64,000 bases of DNA from Pseudomonas fluorescens (GCF_902498065.1 NZ_CABVIR010000001.1:1364001-1428000), one strand, 5' to 3'; counted from the first letter of the stretch, positions 33,639-43,809 are shown. Program-made: numbers and translations. The notes: generated by a model from the sequence alone, not told the origin.

Positions 33639-34790
33639 TTACTTGAGCCCAACCTTGTACAACACACCATCATCTTCATCGGTGAGCACATACAAATACC
33701 CGTCCGGCCCCTGCCGCACATCGCGGATGCGTTGGTTCAGCTCGCCCATCAAACGCTCTTCGTGAACCACCCTGTCGCCGTCGAACTGCAGGCGTATCAA
33801 CTCCTGACTCACCAGCGCGCCGATGAAGACGTTGTGCTGCCACACCTTGAAGCGGTCCGCGTCGTAAAACGCCATGCCGCTCAGGCCGGGGGATTTTTCC
33901 CAGACGTGGTGCGGCGCAACGGCGCCTTCGGCGGTCTTGCCCGTGGATTCGGGAATCGGTTGACCGGAGTAGTTGATTCCATGGGTCGCCAGCGGCCAGC
34001 CGTAATTCTTGCCGCGCTCGATGATGTTGATCTCGTCACCGCCGCGCGGGCCGTGTTCGTTTTCCCAGAGCACGCCGGTCCACGGATTGAGTGCCGCGCC
34101 TTGTGGATTGCGCTGGCCGTAGGACCAGATTTCCGGACGCACACCCGCTTGGCCGACGAAGGGGTTGTCGTCGGGCACCTTGCCGTCCGGGTAGATCCGC
34201 ACGACCTTGCCTTGCAGCTTGTCCAGATCCTGCGCGGTCGGCCGGTCATTGTTCTCGCCGAGGGTGATGAACAGGTATCCGTCGCGGTCGAACACCAGGC
34301 GCGAACCGAAGTGATTGCCGACCGAAAGCTTCGGCTCCTGACGGAAGATCACTTTGAAATTCCTGAGGGCGGTCAGGTCTTCCGACAACTGCCCACGACC
34401 GACCGCCGTACCGGCCTTACCGCCCTCACCCCCGCCTTCGGCATAGGACAGATAAACGGTGCGGTCCTGCTTGAAGTCGGGCGAGAGCACCACATCGAGC
34501 AGACCGCCCTGCCCTTTGGCCCACACCTTCGGCACGCCACTGAGCGGCGCCGACAGTTTGCCATCGGCGCTGACCACGCGCAGGTTACCGGGCCGTTCGG
34601 TCACCAGCATCCCTTGTCGATCTGGCAGAAACGCCAAGGCCCACGGGTGATCCAGCCCCTTGGCGATGGGTGCGACCTCAAGGGTGCCCTGTTCGCTTTT
34701 CAGCTCTTGCGCGGGCGCCGCGAAAACAGCGGTGGCGGCGCTGATCAATGCGCTGGCACACGCGGTGGCCAGGAGGGTTTTACGCAACAT
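33639..34790 (-). CDS. PQQ-dependent aldose sugar dehydrogenase-like protein
   Basis: 383 residues, exported (signal peptide TLLATACASALISAATAVFA). It has the six-bladed beta-propeller motifs of soluble aldose sugar dehydrogenases: GLDHPWALAFLPDRQGMLVT, ERPGNLRVV, HFGSRLVFDRDGYLFITLGE, SYGQRNPQGAALNPWTG and ENEHGPRGGDEINII. E. coli YliI is the model member, oxidising sugars in the periplasm with PQQ. ATG 34790 has AAGGAA. It is followed upstream by a small secreted protein of unknown role. Confidence 0.88.
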   Translation of the reverse strand: MLRKTLLATACASALISAATAVFAAPAQELKSEQGTLEVAPIAKGLDHPWALAFLPDRQGMLVTERPGNLRVVSADGKLSAPLSGVPKVWAKGQGGLLDVVLSPDFKQDRTVYLSYAEGGGEGGKAGTAVGRGQLSEDLTALRNFKVIFRQEPKLSVGNHFGSRLVFDRDGYLFITLGENNDRPTAQDLDKLQGKVVRIYPDGKVPDDNPFVGQAGVRPEIWSYGQRNPQGAALNPWTGVLWENEHGPRGGDEINIIERGKNYGWPLATHGINYSGQPIPESTGKTAEGAVAPHHVWEKSPGLSGMAFYDADRFKVWQHNVFIGALVSQELIRLQFDGDRVVHEERLMGELNQRIRDVRQGPDGYLYVLTDEDDGVLYKVGLK

Positions 34791-34841
34791 GCACGATTCC
34801 TTTTGTCGTCTGAATGGCTGACAAGACCTGCGTCCTGCCGC

Positions 34842-35198
34842 TCAACGGTTGCTGGTGTCTGCGTCCCGATGCGGCGGATTGGGGATGAATTTCGGTGGGC
34901 TGGCGGGCGCCGACCGGTCCTGGGGGTAGCGGTTGCCGACGCCACCGTTGTCCAGCGTCGGTGGCCGCGGAACGGGAACCGTGTTCGGCCCGCGGATCGC
35001 CGGCGCATTGGGTTGTGTGCCTTGCATGCTGTTGGGATTGGCCCGGCGGATCGGGCTGTTGTAAGGGTTGCTGGCGGCGCCCGTCGGGCTTTGGGCCAAC
35101 AGCAAAGGGAATGTGGGCGACGGGGCGGCGGCCTGGGCCAGATTGCTCAGCACGCCACTCAGTGCCAACGCGATGACGCCCAGCACAAATCGATTCAT
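34842..35198 (-). CDS. small secreted proline/asparagine-rich protein
   Basis: 118 residues. A signal peptide (FVLGVIALALSGVLSNLAQA) precedes a low-complexity mature part rich in Pro, Asn, Ser and Arg (NPYNSPIRRANPNSMQG, PNTVPVPRPPTLDNGG), with no Cys and little predicted structure. GAGAGG precedes ATG 35198. It lies 51 bases upstream of the sugar dehydrogenase gene on the same strand and may be cotranscribed. No family recognised. Confidence 0.65.
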   Translation of the reverse strand: MNRFVLGVIALALSGVLSNLAQAAAPSPTFPLLLAQSPTGAASNPYNSPIRRANPNSMQGTQPNAPAIRGPNTVPVPRPPTLDNGGVGNRYPQDRSAPASPPKFIPNPPHRDADTSNR

Positions 35199-35384
35199 GG
35201 GTAGCCTCTCTACGTGGATAGAGCCTTCGATAGCACGCTACGCCCAGGGTTCGGATTTGTTAACCAAAACCTCCCCGGCAAGATGTAACACGAAGTTGAT
35301 CCCCCGGCCGGACGGGGTGGCACGCCGCTGAAACTTTTGCGCCGGGGCGCGGGTCACCTGATCATCACTCGCGAGTAGACGACC

Positions 35385-36257
35385 ATGGCACGGGCAATCT
35401 GGAAAGGCGCAATCAGTTTCGGGCTGGTGCATATCCCTGTGGCGCTGGTCTCGGCGACGTCTTCGCAAGGGGTGGATTTCGACTGGCTCGACAGCCGCAG
35501 CATGGACCCGGTGGGCTATAAGCGCGTGAACAAGGTCACCGGCAAGGAAGTGACCAAGGAGCACATCGTCAAGGGTGTGCAGTACGAAAAGGGTCGCTAC
35601 GTGGTGCTCAGCGAAGAGGAAATCAAGTCGGCGCACCCGCTGTCCACGCAGACCATCGACATATTTTCCTTTGTCGACAGTGAACAGATTCCGTTGCAGA
35701 ACATCGACACGCCCTATTACCTGGCGCCGGATAAACGCGGTGGCAAGGTGTATGCGCTGCTACGGGAAACGCTGAGTAAAACCAACAAGGTCGCCCTCGC
35801 CCATGTGGTATTGCATACCCGTCAGCATCTGGCCGCGCTGATGCCGCTGGACTCGGCCATGGTGCTGGTGATGCTGCGCTGGCCGGCGGAAGTGCGCAGT
35901 CTCGACACGCTCGAACTGGGCAGCGAGGTGACCAAACCGGAATTGGCCAAGGGTGAATTGGAGATGGCCAAGCGGCTGGTGCAGGACATGAGCGGCGACT
36001 GGAGCCCCGAGGATTACCGCGACAGTTTCGAAGACAAGATCATGGCGTTGGTCGAGAAGAAGGCTAACGAAGGGAAGATTGAGGATGTTGAGTCGGCGAC
36101 GAGTGAAGAGGAACGGAAGACGGCGGATGTTATTGATTTGACCGAGTTGCTCAAGCGCAGTTTGGGGGGCAAGGCTGGCGGTAAAGCGGTGGCCAAAGCG
36201 AAGTCGACGGAAAAGCCGGCGGCGGCGAAAAAAGGGACGAAACGGTCGAGTGGTTGA
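35385..36257 (+). CDS. ku: Ku-type DNA end-binding protein
   Basis: 290 residues. The opening ARAIWKGAISFGLVHIPVAL is diagnostic of bacterial Ku; the core continues with GYKRVNKVTGKEV and IDIFSFVDSEQIPLQ. The last 45 residues are Lys/Ala-rich (KAGGKAVAKAKSTEKPAAAK), as in many bacterial Ku tails that contact DNA. Ku homodimers encircle broken DNA ends and recruit LigD for non-homologous end joining. No ligD gene lies in the window. The start codon has only a weak ribosome-binding site. Confidence 0.95.
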   Translation: MARAIWKGAISFGLVHIPVALVSATSSQGVDFDWLDSRSMDPVGYKRVNKVTGKEVTKEHIVKGVQYEKGRYVVLSEEEIKSAHPLSTQTIDIFSFVDSEQIPLQNIDTPYYLAPDKRGGKVYALLRETLSKTNKVALAHVVLHTRQHLAALMPLDSAMVLVMLRWPAEVRSLDTLELGSEVTKPELAKGELEMAKRLVQDMSGDWSPEDYRDSFEDKIMALVEKKANEGKIEDVESATSEEERKTADVIDLTELLKRSLGGKAGGKAVAKAKSTEKPAAAKKGTKRSSG

Positions 36258-36302
36258 TCAATTACGAGGGCATCTGAGCGTCTTTCGGAGAATCTACCGG
36301 CC

Positions 36303-36373
36303 CCATCGCCAGCAGGCTGGCTCCCACAATGAAATGCATTCCAACTGTGGGAGCCAGCCTGCTGGCGATGGCG
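36303..36373. repeat. REP pair
   Basis: CCATCGCCAGCAGGCTGGCT and the inverted TGTGGGAGCCAGCCTGCTGG, separated by about 20 bases, between the convergent ku and lpxO genes. Stem variant CAGC/GCTG. Confidence 0.85.
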
Positions 36374-36393
36374 CAATAAGCGGCGACACAGAA

Positions 36394-37293
36394 TCAGATC
36401 CAGACAAAAATCGCCAACAACCCGGCAAAAATCGCCCACTTCTCCAGGTAATACAGCTTGCGGTTACGCTTCTTCAACGCTTTGCCGCGCAGGCGAATCT
36501 TGTAGATTTTGGCGAACAGGCGATTGATGCCGCCGGTCTTGTCGCCCACATCGTTCGGCGCGCCCGCCGCCGACATCACGTTACGGCTGAACCAACCATT
36601 GAACGCCGCCGCCCAGCGGTACTTCATCGGTCGCTCGACATCGCAGAACAGAATGATGCGGTTCTGCTGGGTGGTGTTTTCAGCGTAATGAATGAAGGTC
36701 TCGTCGAACATCACCGCTTCACCGTCGCGCCAATGGTAGTTCTCGCCATCGACGTTAATGTAGCAACCGGCGTCGTTCGGCGTCTCCAGGCCCAGGTGAT
36801 AACGGTAGGAACCGGCATACGGATCGCGGTGGCGCACCAGCTTCGAACCGGGCGGCAGTTCGGCGAACATCGCCGCCTTGATCGAGCCGATGCTCTGCAC
36901 CAGTTCGGTGGTGCGCGGGCAAAGCTTCATTGCCGAAGGATGGCTGTCCCCGTACCACTTGAGGTAAAAGCGCTTCCAGCCGGTCTTGAAGAACGAGTTG
37001 AAGCCGACGTCGTCGTACTGGTTCGAACGCTTGATCTCACCCGCCCGGAGCAGGTTCTGGCCTTCGGCGCGGATTTCTTCCCAATGGGTCTGCAATGGGC
37101 TCAGGTCGGGGAAGTCGGCTGGATCGAGGTAAGGCTTGTTGGGAATTTTCGAGAACAGATAAAGGAAGCAATTGATCGGTGCGAGAAACGTCGAGTGATC
37201 GCTCAGTTGGCGGCCCAGCTTGTGGCGCACGCGACCGCGCAGGTGGACGTAGGCAATCGATACAACATAAATAGCGGCAATGATGAGTTTCAC
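36394..37293 (-). CDS. lpxO: lipid A 2-hydroxylase, aspartyl/asparaginyl beta-hydroxylase family
   Basis: About 299 residues. It opens with a membrane segment (KLIIAAIYVVSIAYVHLRGR) followed by RHKLGRQLSDHSTFLAPINC, matching Pseudomonas LpxO. HRDPYAGSYRYHLGL carries the first Fe ligands (His-x-Asp) and GEAVMFDETFIHYAENTT the second His. It is an Fe(II)/2-oxoglutarate dioxygenase that hydroxylates a secondary acyl chain of lipid A at the inner membrane. I prefer the GTG at 37293, giving MKLIIAAIY; a GTG at 37305 is also in frame. Confidence 0.88.
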   Translation of the reverse strand: MKLIIAAIYVVSIAYVHLRGRVRHKLGRQLSDHSTFLAPINCFLYLFSKIPNKPYLDPADFPDLSPLQTHWEEIRAEGQNLLRAGEIKRSNQYDDVGFNSFFKTGWKRFYLKWYGDSHPSAMKLCPRTTELVQSIGSIKAAMFAELPPGSKLVRHRDPYAGSYRYHLGLETPNDAGCYINVDGENYHWRDGEAVMFDETFIHYAENTTQQNRIILFCDVERPMKYRWAAAFNGWFSRNVMSAAGAPNDVGDKTGGINRLFAKIYKIRLRGKALKKRNRKLYYLEKWAIFAGLLAIFVWI

Positions 37294-37787
37294 GGAAATC
37301 GTCACACGTCAGAAGTGAACAAACTGCGTCCCCTGCCAGCCCAACGGCTCAAGGGTCTTGTGCAGCGTCTGAATACGAAACAGCGTCCCTGAGGCGCGTC
37401 CTTGAGCACGCCGGCGGCCGGCATCAGGTGGAAAAGATGGCATTTTAGTCACAATTTGTAACCAATAGTTAACCTTCAGATGTGAAAATCTGTCCGCTGA
37501 TACCACCAAAGCAGCCGTGCGGCCTCAACGCCCTATCGTTTAAAGAGCCAGACCAGTACAATCGCCGCCAAACATTACGCGCCCCCCTTGGTTGATGACG
37601 GGAATGAACCCCGTTTCAGCGCGCTTCGACTCGGGCCAAGCGCTCCAACTGCTGCTGTCCACTTATTGCCAGATGGACCTTCCGCTTCTGACCGGGATGC
37701 ATTTCCCGTGGTTTGAATACCGGAAACGGGTACTGAATCGGTACTGCCGCAACCCTAGCTACTCTGAATGCTTCGCAGGAAAAACCT
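37294..37787. other. 494-base region between lpxO and the ABC-F gene
   Basis: Divergent promoters for lpxO and the ABC-F gene must lie here. Small inverted repeats such as CGGGAATGAACCCCG (about 37600) and GGGATGCATTTCCC (about 37696) suggest a structured leader for the ABC-F transcript. I see no convincing gene. Confidence 0.45.
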
Positions 37788-39377
37788 TTGATCTCTACAG
37801 CTAACATCACGATGCAGTTCGGCGCCAAGCCGCTATTCGAAAACGTTTCGGTCAAATTCGGCGCGGGCAACCGCTACGGCCTGATCGGCGCCAACGGCTG
37901 CGGCAAGTCGACTTTCATGAAAATCCTCGGTGGCGACCTCGAGCCGTCCGGCGGTCAGGTCATGCTCGAGCCGAACGTGCGTCTGGGTAAATTGCGCCAG
38001 GACCAGTTCGCCTACGAAGAATTCACCGTGATCGACACCGTGATCATGGGTCACGAAGAGCTGTGGAAGGTCAAGGCCGAGCGCGATCGTATCTACTCGC
38101 TGCCGGAAATGACCGAAGAAGACGGCATGGCCGTGGCCGAGCTGGAAACCGAGTTCGCCGAAATGGACGGTTACACCGCCGAATCCCGCGCTGGCGAGCT
38201 GTTGCTGGGCCTGGGTATCGGCATCGAGCAACACTTCGGCCCGATGAGCGAGGTTTCCCCAGGCTGGAAGCTGCGTGTCTTGCTGGCACAGGCACTGTTC
38301 TCCGATCCTGAAGTGCTGTTGCTCGACGAACCGACCAACCACCTGGACATCAACACCATCCGCTGGCTGGAAAACATCCTGACCCAACGCTCCAGCCTGA
38401 TGATCATCATCTCTCACGACCGTCACTTCCTGAACAGCGTGTGCACCCACATGGCTGACCTGGATTACGGCGAGCTGCGCCTGTTCCCGGGCAACTACGA
38501 CGAGTACATGACCGTGGCGACCCAGTCCCGCGAGCAACTGCTGTCGGACAACGCCAAGAAGAAGGCTCAGATTTCCGAACTGCAATCGTTCGTCAGCCGC
38601 TTCTCGGCCAACGCCTCGAAAGCCAAGCAGGCCACTTCCCGCGCCAAGGCGATCGACAAGATCCAGCTGGCCGAGGTCAAGCCTTCGAGCCGTGTGAGCC
38701 CGTTCATACGTTTCGAACAAACCAAGAAGCTGCACCGTCAAGCGGTCATCGTCGAGCGCATGGCCAAAGGCTTCGACGGCAAGCCACTGTTCAAGGACTT
38801 CAGCTTCCAGGTTGAAGCGGGCGAGCGCGTAGCGATCATCGGCCCGAACGGTATCGGCAAAACCACCCTGCTGCGCACCCTGGTCAACGAACTGACCCCG
38901 GACGCCGGCACCGTGAAGTGGACCGACGCAGCCGAACTGGGCTACTACGCCCAGGACCACGCGCACGACTTCGAAGACGACTGCAACCTGTTCGACTGGA
39001 TGGGCCAGTGGACTCAGGGCGGCGAGCAAATCGTTCGCGGCACCCTTGGGCGCATGCTGTTCTCCAACGACGAGATTCTGAAGTCGGTCAAGGTCATCTC
39101 TGGTGGTGAGCAAGGTCGCATGCTGTTCGGCAAGCTGATCCTGCAAAAACCGAACGTGCTGATCATGGACGAACCGACCAACCACTTGGACATGGAATCC
39201 ATCGAGGCGCTGAACCTGGCGCTGGAGAACTATCCGGGCACGCTGATCTTCGTCAGCCACGACCGTGAGTTCGTATCGTCGCTGGCCACTCGCATTATCG
39301 AGCTGAGCCCAAGTGGCGTGATTGACTTCAGCGGTACGTATGATGATTACCTGCGTAGCCAAGGCGTAGTGTTCTAA
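37788..39377 (+). CDS. ybiT: ABC-F ribosome-associated ATPase, YbiT type
   Basis: 529 residues with two ABC domains and no membrane segments. First domain: Walker [10 protein letters not shown], degenerate signature [14 protein letters not shown] and Walker [13 protein letters not shown]. Second: Walker [10 protein letters not shown], signature [13 protein letters not shown] and Walker [12 protein letters not shown]. The interdomain linker is rich in Lys and Arg ([20 protein letters not shown]), as expected for the P-site tRNA interaction motif. The VSPGWK variant is characteristic of YbiT. Start is TTG 37788, with AGGA 8 bases upstream. ABC-F proteins tune translation on the ribosome. Confidence 0.92.
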   Translation: MISTANITMQFGAKPLFENVSVKFGAGNRYGLIGANGCGKSTFMKILGGDLEPSGGQVMLEPNVRLGKLRQDQFAYEEFTVIDTVIMGHEELWKVKAERDRIYSLPEMTEEDGMAVAELETEFAEMDGYTAESRAGELLLGLGIGIEQHFGPMSEVSPGWKLRVLLAQALFSDPEVLLLDEPTNHLDINTIRWLENILTQRSSLMIIISHDRHFLNSVCTHMADLDYGELRLFPGNYDEYMTVATQSREQLLSDNAKKKAQISELQSFVSRFSANASKAKQATSRAKAIDKIQLAEVKPSSRVSPFIRFEQTKKLHRQAVIVERMAKGFDGKPLFKDFSFQVEAGERVAIIGPNGIGKTTLLRTLVNELTPDAGTVKWTDAAELGYYAQDHAHDFEDDCNLFDWMGQWTQGGEQIVRGTLGRMLFSNDEILKSVKVISGGEQGRMLFGKLILQKPNVLIMDEPTNHLDMESIEALNLALENYPGTLIFVSHDREFVSSLATRIIELSPSGVIDFSGTYDDYLRSQGVVF

Positions 39378-39395
39378 ACAAGCCTGCTTCGACTG

Positions 39396-39426
39396 AAAGC
39401 CCCGTCCTTGTGACGGGGCTTTTTGC
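39396..39426 (+). terminator. rho-independent terminator after ABC-F gene
   Basis: AAAGCCCCGTC, loop CTTGT, GACGGGGCTTTTT: strong GC stem with a T-run 19 bases after the stop codon. Confidence 0.9.
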
Positions 39427-39582
39427 ATTTTCAGCATCAAACTGCTTGAGCCTGCGTACCGCAGTTCTGTAGGAGGCGTATTTCAAGGCAAGACCTGCTC
39501 GCTTTGATCGTTAGCCTGCTTTCTTTTATGCCACACCCGCGCCATGATGCAGTTCTCCCACCGCTGCCCGCGAACGAGCCCT

Positions 39583-40770
39583 ATGTCTGCGCCGCAACTG
39601 CCACCGCAAAGCTCAATGGCGATCACCCTGCAGATCGTCTCTATCGTTTTCTATACCTTTATTGCCTTCCTCTGCATCGGCCTGCCGATTGCGGTGCTGC
39701 CGGGTTATGTCCACGAGCAGCTGGGTTTCAGTGCGGTCGTGGCCGGGTTGACCATTGGTTCGCAATACCTCGCCACCCTGCTCAGCCGTCCGATGGCCGG
39801 ACGCATGTCGGACAGCATCGGCACCAAACGCTCGATTGTTTACGGGTTGGCGGGGATTGTCTTGAGCGGCGCGCTGACGTTGCTGTCGACGCTGCTGCAA
39901 AGCTTTCCGCTGACGAGCCTGTTGATCCTGATCGCCGGCCGTTTGTTGCTGGGCATCGCACAGGGCTTGATCGGCGTTGGCACCATCAGTTGGTGCATGG
40001 GTCAGGTCGGCGCTGAACATACCGCGCGTTCGATTTCGTGGAACGGCATCGCGTCTTACGGGGCCATTGCGATTGGTGCGCCGCTGGGCGTGGTGATGGT
40101 GGCTGAATACGGTTTTGCCAGCCTCGGGATCGCGCTGTCGGCGCTGGCCGCGTTGGCGCTGTTGCTGATCCGCAACAAACCCTCGGTGCCGGTGGTTCGC
40201 GGTGAGCGCCTGCCCTTCTGGGCGGTGTTCGGGCGTATCGCGCCGTTCGGCGCGAGTTTGAGCCTGGCGTCGATCGGCTACGGCACGTTGACCACCTTTA
40301 TTACCCTGTACTACGTGAGCCGTGGCTGGACCGGCGCCGCGTACTGCCTGACGGTGTTCGGCGTTTGCTTCATTCTGGCGCGGCTGCTGTTCATTTCCAG
40401 CATCAGCCGTTTTGGTGGGTTCACGTCGGCGATTGTCTGCATGAGCATTGAAACAGTGGGTCTGGTGCTGCTGTGGCTCGCGCCGTCGACCGGTTTCACC
40501 CTGATCGGCGCGGGTCTGGCCGGGTTTGGCCTGTCGCTGGTGTACCCGGCGCTGGGGGTGGAAGCCATCAAACAGGTGCCCAATTCCAGTCGCGGTGCGG
40601 GTTTGAGTGCTTACGCGGTGTTTTTCGATCTGGCGCTGGCGATTGCCGGACCGCTGATGGGCGCGGTGGCGTTGAACCTGGGGTATTCGTGGATTTTCTT
40701 CAGTGCGGCAATGTTGTCAATCACCGGCCTGGCGTTGACCCTGTTACTGAAACGCCGCGCAACAACCTGA
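39583..40770 (+). CDS. MFS transporter, YhhS-like
   Basis: 395 residues with about twelve hydrophobic segments. The loop after segment 2 reads RPMAGRMSDSIGTKRSIVYG, the MFS signature. The opening (TLQIVSIVFYTFIAFLCIGLPIAVLPGYV) and IGVGTISWCMGQVGAEHTAR resemble the YhhS/YfcJ subfamily of exporters, whose substrates are poorly defined. I chose ATG 39583; an ATG at 39544 is in frame but adds a non-hydrophobic tail without a ribosome-binding site. Confidence 0.85.
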   Translation: MSAPQLPPQSSMAITLQIVSIVFYTFIAFLCIGLPIAVLPGYVHEQLGFSAVVAGLTIGSQYLATLLSRPMAGRMSDSIGTKRSIVYGLAGIVLSGALTLLSTLLQSFPLTSLLILIAGRLLLGIAQGLIGVGTISWCMGQVGAEHTARSISWNGIASYGAIAIGAPLGVVMVAEYGFASLGIALSALAALALLLIRNKPSVPVVRGERLPFWAVFGRIAPFGASLSLASIGYGTLTTFITLYYVSRGWTGAAYCLTVFGVCFILARLLFISSISRFGGFTSAIVCMSIETVGLVLLWLAPSTGFTLIGAGLAGFGLSLVYPALGVEAIKQVPNSSRGAGLSAYAVFFDLALAIAGPLMGAVALNLGYSWIFFSAAMLSITGLALTLLLKRRATT

Positions 40771-40782
40771 AAAACACAAACC

Positions 40783-40851
40783 TTGCAGGAGCCCGGCTTG
40801 CCGGCGATGGCGATTTCAGGGCGCTATCGCCGGCAAGCCGGCTCCTGCAAG
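40783..40851. repeat. REP pair
   Basis: CAGGAGCCCGGCTTGCCGGC and the inverted CGCCGGCAAGCCGGCTCCTG lie between the convergent MFS and hydrolase genes; CGGC/GCCG stem variant starting with CAGGAG rather than GTGGGAG. Confidence 0.85.
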
Positions 40852-40864
40852 GGGTGCGTGAATC

Positions 40865-41902
40865 CTATTGATCGGCGGTTTGCATGCCGGCGCGGGTCGG
40901 TTTGCCCAGGGCGTGGGAGAAGAAGCGCCCCGCTTCGGAGATCATGTTGCGGTGAATGTCCTCGCGGTCGACACCGTCGGCATCGGTGCACAGCGCCGGC
41001 ATTGCCGCGATCTGTTCTTCGTTGCACGGCGCCATGAACACGAAGTGCCCTGCCCCGGCCAATAACTTGAAGTCCGGTGCGATCGGCAGTTTGCGCGCCA
41101 ACGCTGCGGCGTTTTTGTCGAAGGCCACCAGTTTGTCGCCGTCACCGCTGTACAGCAGCACCGGCACATGCACGTCGGCCAGCGTATGACGGCCGAATTT
41201 CAGGCTCAACGGCGCCATCAGCAACAGCGCGTGAACCCGCGGATCCGCGACCGGTTGCAGGTCATCACGGTCGACGATCAATTCACCTTGGGTGTTGCAG
41301 GCATCATGGTCGTCCGGACGCTCCTGGCAATAGCGACGCAGACGATCCAGATCCGGCGTTGCGCCCGACAGAATCAGCGCCGTCTCCCCACCGGCCGAAT
41401 AACCGATCACCCCCACCTGATCGGCATTGACGAACGGCGCAAGCATGCGGTCGCCCAGAGTCGCGGTAATGGCTTCGGAAATCTGGATCGGCCGCCCGTA
41501 CAGGTTGCTCAAGGTGCCGAGGCGACTGTGGTCTTTGGAGTTGTCGCCGGGATGAATCACCGCCACCACGACAAAACCCTTGCGCGCCAGCGACGTGGCG
41601 AGGTCGTGCAGGGCCAGCGGCGTTCCGGTGTTGCCGTGGGACAACATCAGCATCGGGAAGCGGCCAATCGCGACGCGAGTGTCTTCACCCGCCTCGACCG
41701 TGTAGCCCTCGAGTTTGCTGGTGTGCTCACGGTCGCTGGAGGGGTAGAACGCGATGGCCCGCATCGGTTGCAGGTCCAGCGGATCGAGAAAACTCATCTC
41801 ATGGAAACCGACGCTCCAGTGAGGATGCGGCGCAGGCGCGGCGTGCACTGAAGTCAGGCTGCAGAGCAGGCAAATCAGTAACGTTGCCCAAAGACGCACC
41901 AT
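40865..41902 (-). CDS. secreted alpha/beta hydrolase
   Basis: 345 residues with a signal peptide (LWATLLICLLCSLTSVHA). GVIGYSAGGETALIL carries the nucleophile elbow GYSAG, LLLYSGDGDKLVAF the probable acid strand, and GAGHFVFM the catalytic His. The overall order resembles the dienelactone hydrolase / platelet-activating-factor acetylhydrolase-like predicted hydrolases of proteobacteria. Substrate unknown. ATG 41902 has AGGTGGGG upstream; the ATG at 41947 would spoil the signal peptide. Confidence 0.83.
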   Translation of the reverse strand: MVRLWATLLICLLCSLTSVHAAPAPHPHWSVGFHEMSFLDPLDLQPMRAIAFYPSSDREHTSKLEGYTVEAGEDTRVAIGRFPMLMLSHGNTGTPLALHDLATSLARKGFVVVAVIHPGDNSKDHSRLGTLSNLYGRPIQISEAITATLGDRMLAPFVNADQVGVIGYSAGGETALILSGATPDLDRLRRYCQERPDDHDACNTQGELIVDRDDLQPVADPRVHALLLMAPLSLKFGRHTLADVHVPVLLYSGDGDKLVAFDKNAAALARKLPIAPDFKLLAGAGHFVFMAPCNEEQIAAMPALCTDADGVDREDIHRNMISEAGRFFSHALGKPTRAGMQTADQ

Positions 41903-42073
41903 GGGATGCCCCACCTTTGTTACTTGACCGGGAAGCCCGTTCTCCATCGACTACCGAGGAAGCGGCCTTGTACCCGCATTTGCGGCCACCAAGGTCGTTA
42001 CAGAACGGGGACGTTAAACCCTCGACTGCATAACCTGGGCCACAACATGAAAAATTACGCAATGATCTGAAAC

Positions 42074-42120
42074 AAAAAACTCCGTATCTGATCTTGCAGG
42101 ATCAGAATACAGAGTTTTTT
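42074..42120. terminator. bidirectional-type terminator downstream of azoR
   Basis: AAAAAACTCCGTATCTGATC (42074-42093), loop TTGCAG, and the near-complementary arm to 42120 ending in TTTTTT. On the minus strand it sits 40 bases after the azoR stop codon. Confidence 0.85.
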
Positions 42121-42159
42121 GGGGTGTTACCCGAGCTGATTTACACCTTTACGCAAGCC

Positions 42160-42771
42160 TTACGCGGCGGCGAACAGTTGCTCGCTGATGTGCGTGCGGG
42201 CATCGCTCATGGCTTTGGTGCGCACTTCGTCTCCGTACGCCAGGCCTTCAGCACGGACGAATTCGATGTCGGTGATGCCAAGGAAGCCGAACAGCAACTT
42301 CAAATACTCTTCGTGCGCAACACCGGACGCCTGACCAGCATGCAAACCGCCGGCAGTCGACACGATCACGATTTTTTTGCCACCGCACAGGCCTTCAGGG
42401 CCGGCTTCGGTGTAGCGGAAGGTCTGACCGGCAACGGCGATGCGGTCAATCCAGGCCTTGAGTTGGGTCGGGATAGTGAAGTTGTACATCGGCGCTGCGA
42501 TGACGACGGCATCGGCGGCGAGGAATTCGGCCAGCGTCGAAGCGCTCAGTTCAGCTTCGTGCTGCTGCGCGGCGTTGCGCAGTTCAGCGGTGGTGCCGGC
42601 AGCGACCAGGGTCGTGGCGGAAAAATGGCTGATGGCATCGCTGGCCAGGTCGCGGTAGGTCACGACGGCGGTCGGCTCGGCAGCTTGCCAGGCGTTGACG
42701 ACTTCGCTGCTCAGCTGACGGGAAGCCGAGTTGTCACCAAGAATGCTCGAATCGATATGCAGCAGTTTCAT
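42160..42771 (-). CDS. azoR: FMN-dependent NADH-azoreductase
   Basis: 203 residues of the flavodoxin-like AzoR family: [20 protein letters not shown] at the N terminus (FMN phosphate site), [18 protein letters not shown] (FMN-binding loop) and [10 protein letters not shown]. It reduces azo compounds and quinones using NADH as a homodimer. Start ATG 42771 follows GGAG in the leader. It is divergent from a LysR regulator across 129 bases, the usual arrangement for a quinone- or electrophile-responsive reductase. Confidence 0.92.
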   Translation of the reverse strand: MKLLHIDSSILGDNSASRQLSSEVVNAWQAAEPTAVVTYRDLASDAISHFSATTLVAAGTTAELRNAAQQHEAELSASTLAEFLAADAVVIAAPMYNFTIPTQLKAWIDRIAVAGQTFRYTEAGPEGLCGGKKIVIVSTAGGLHAGQASGVAHEEYLKLLFGFLGITDIEFVRAEGLAYGDEVRTKAMSDARTHISEQLFAAA

Positions 42772-42900
42772 GTGGGATCTCCAGGTGAGGATCGCCACGG
42801 GGCGATCTGATGGAGACAATCCTACAGACGAAACCAATAGCTGATTAGACCGCAACAATGCGATAGTTCGTCTCACTGATAGAACAATCGAGCTAAACGC

Positions 42901-43809
42901 ATGCAAGACCTCAATGACCTCTACTATTTCGCCAAGGTGGTCGAAGCCGGCGGATTCGCGGCGGCCGGGCGCTTGCTGGGGATTCCCAAGTCGCGTTTGT
43001 CACGTCGCATTGCCGAACTGGAAGAACGCCTGGGCGCGCGCCTGCTGCAACGCACCACCCGGCAGCTTAAGTTGACGGCGGTAGGCGAGCGTTATTTACG
43101 CCACTGTCAGGCCATGTTGCTGGAAGCCGAGATGGCCGATGAGGCCGTGGCCAGCATGTCCAGTGAACCTCGCGGACGTTTGCGGGTGTCCTGCCCCGTC
43201 GGGCTCGCCCATCAAATGTTGCCGACGGTGATCAGCCGGTTTCTCGAAAAGTACCCGCAGGTTCAACTGGAAGTCATGCTGCTCAATCGTCGGGTGGATC
43301 TGGTGACCGAGGGTGTCGACGTCGCCCTGCGCGTGCGCGAGTTGGGCGATGAAGACCCGTTGCTGGTGACCCGGCGTCTACGTCAGGCGCAGATGCTCCT
43401 GGTCGCCAGTCCGGCTTTTATACATGGGCGCGAGATCAATCACCCCGAAGACCTCAAGGGCTTGCCCGTGCTCGGCGCACTTGAAGCGGACCGCATGGTG
43501 CACATCCGTATGCTCGACCAAGAGGGTAAAAGTCATGAACTCGCCCTCGAAGCACGACTGGGCATCGATGACTTTATCGTGCGCAAGGCCTGCACCCTCG
43601 CCGGCCAGGGCTTTACCATGTTGCCGATGATGTATTGCGAGCAGGAACTGGAAAGCGGCGCGCTGGTGCAATTGCTGCCGGACTGGTCTTTACCTGGCGG
43701 CTGGCTGCAAGCGGTCTACCCTCATCGGCGCGGGGTGATGCCGGCCGTTCGCGCCTGGCTCGACCATTTGATCGAATCATTCAATGCCTGTGGGGACCGA
43801 CTGATATGA
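42901..43809 (+). CDS. LysR-family transcriptional regulator
   Basis: 302 residues. N-terminal winged [23 protein letters not shown] then [20 protein letters not shown]; the rest is the periplasmic-binding-like effector domain ([40 protein letters not shown]). It most likely controls azoR, which starts 129 bases away on the other strand, and itself. The YjbR gene overlaps its stop. Confidence 0.9.
   Translation: MQDLNDLYYFAKVVEAGGFAAAGRLLGIPKSRLSRRIAELEERLGARLLQRTTRQLKLTAVGERYLRHCQAMLLEAEMADEAVASMSSEPRGRLRVSCPVGLAHQMLPTVISRFLEKYPQVQLEVMLLNRRVDLVTEGVDVALRVRELGDEDPLLVTRRLRQAQMLLVASPAFIHGREINHPEDLKGLPVLGALEADRMVHIRMLDQEGKSHELALEARLGIDDFIVRKACTLAGQGFTMLPMMYCEQELESGALVQLLPDWSLPGGWLQAVYPHRRGVMPAVRAWLDHLIESFNACGDRLI

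Noticed and set aside
37604..37804. 67-codon open frame before the ABC-F gene
   Set aside because: No ribosome-binding site at proper distance, unremarkable composition and overlap into the ABC-F gene; kept only as a weak leader hypothesis.
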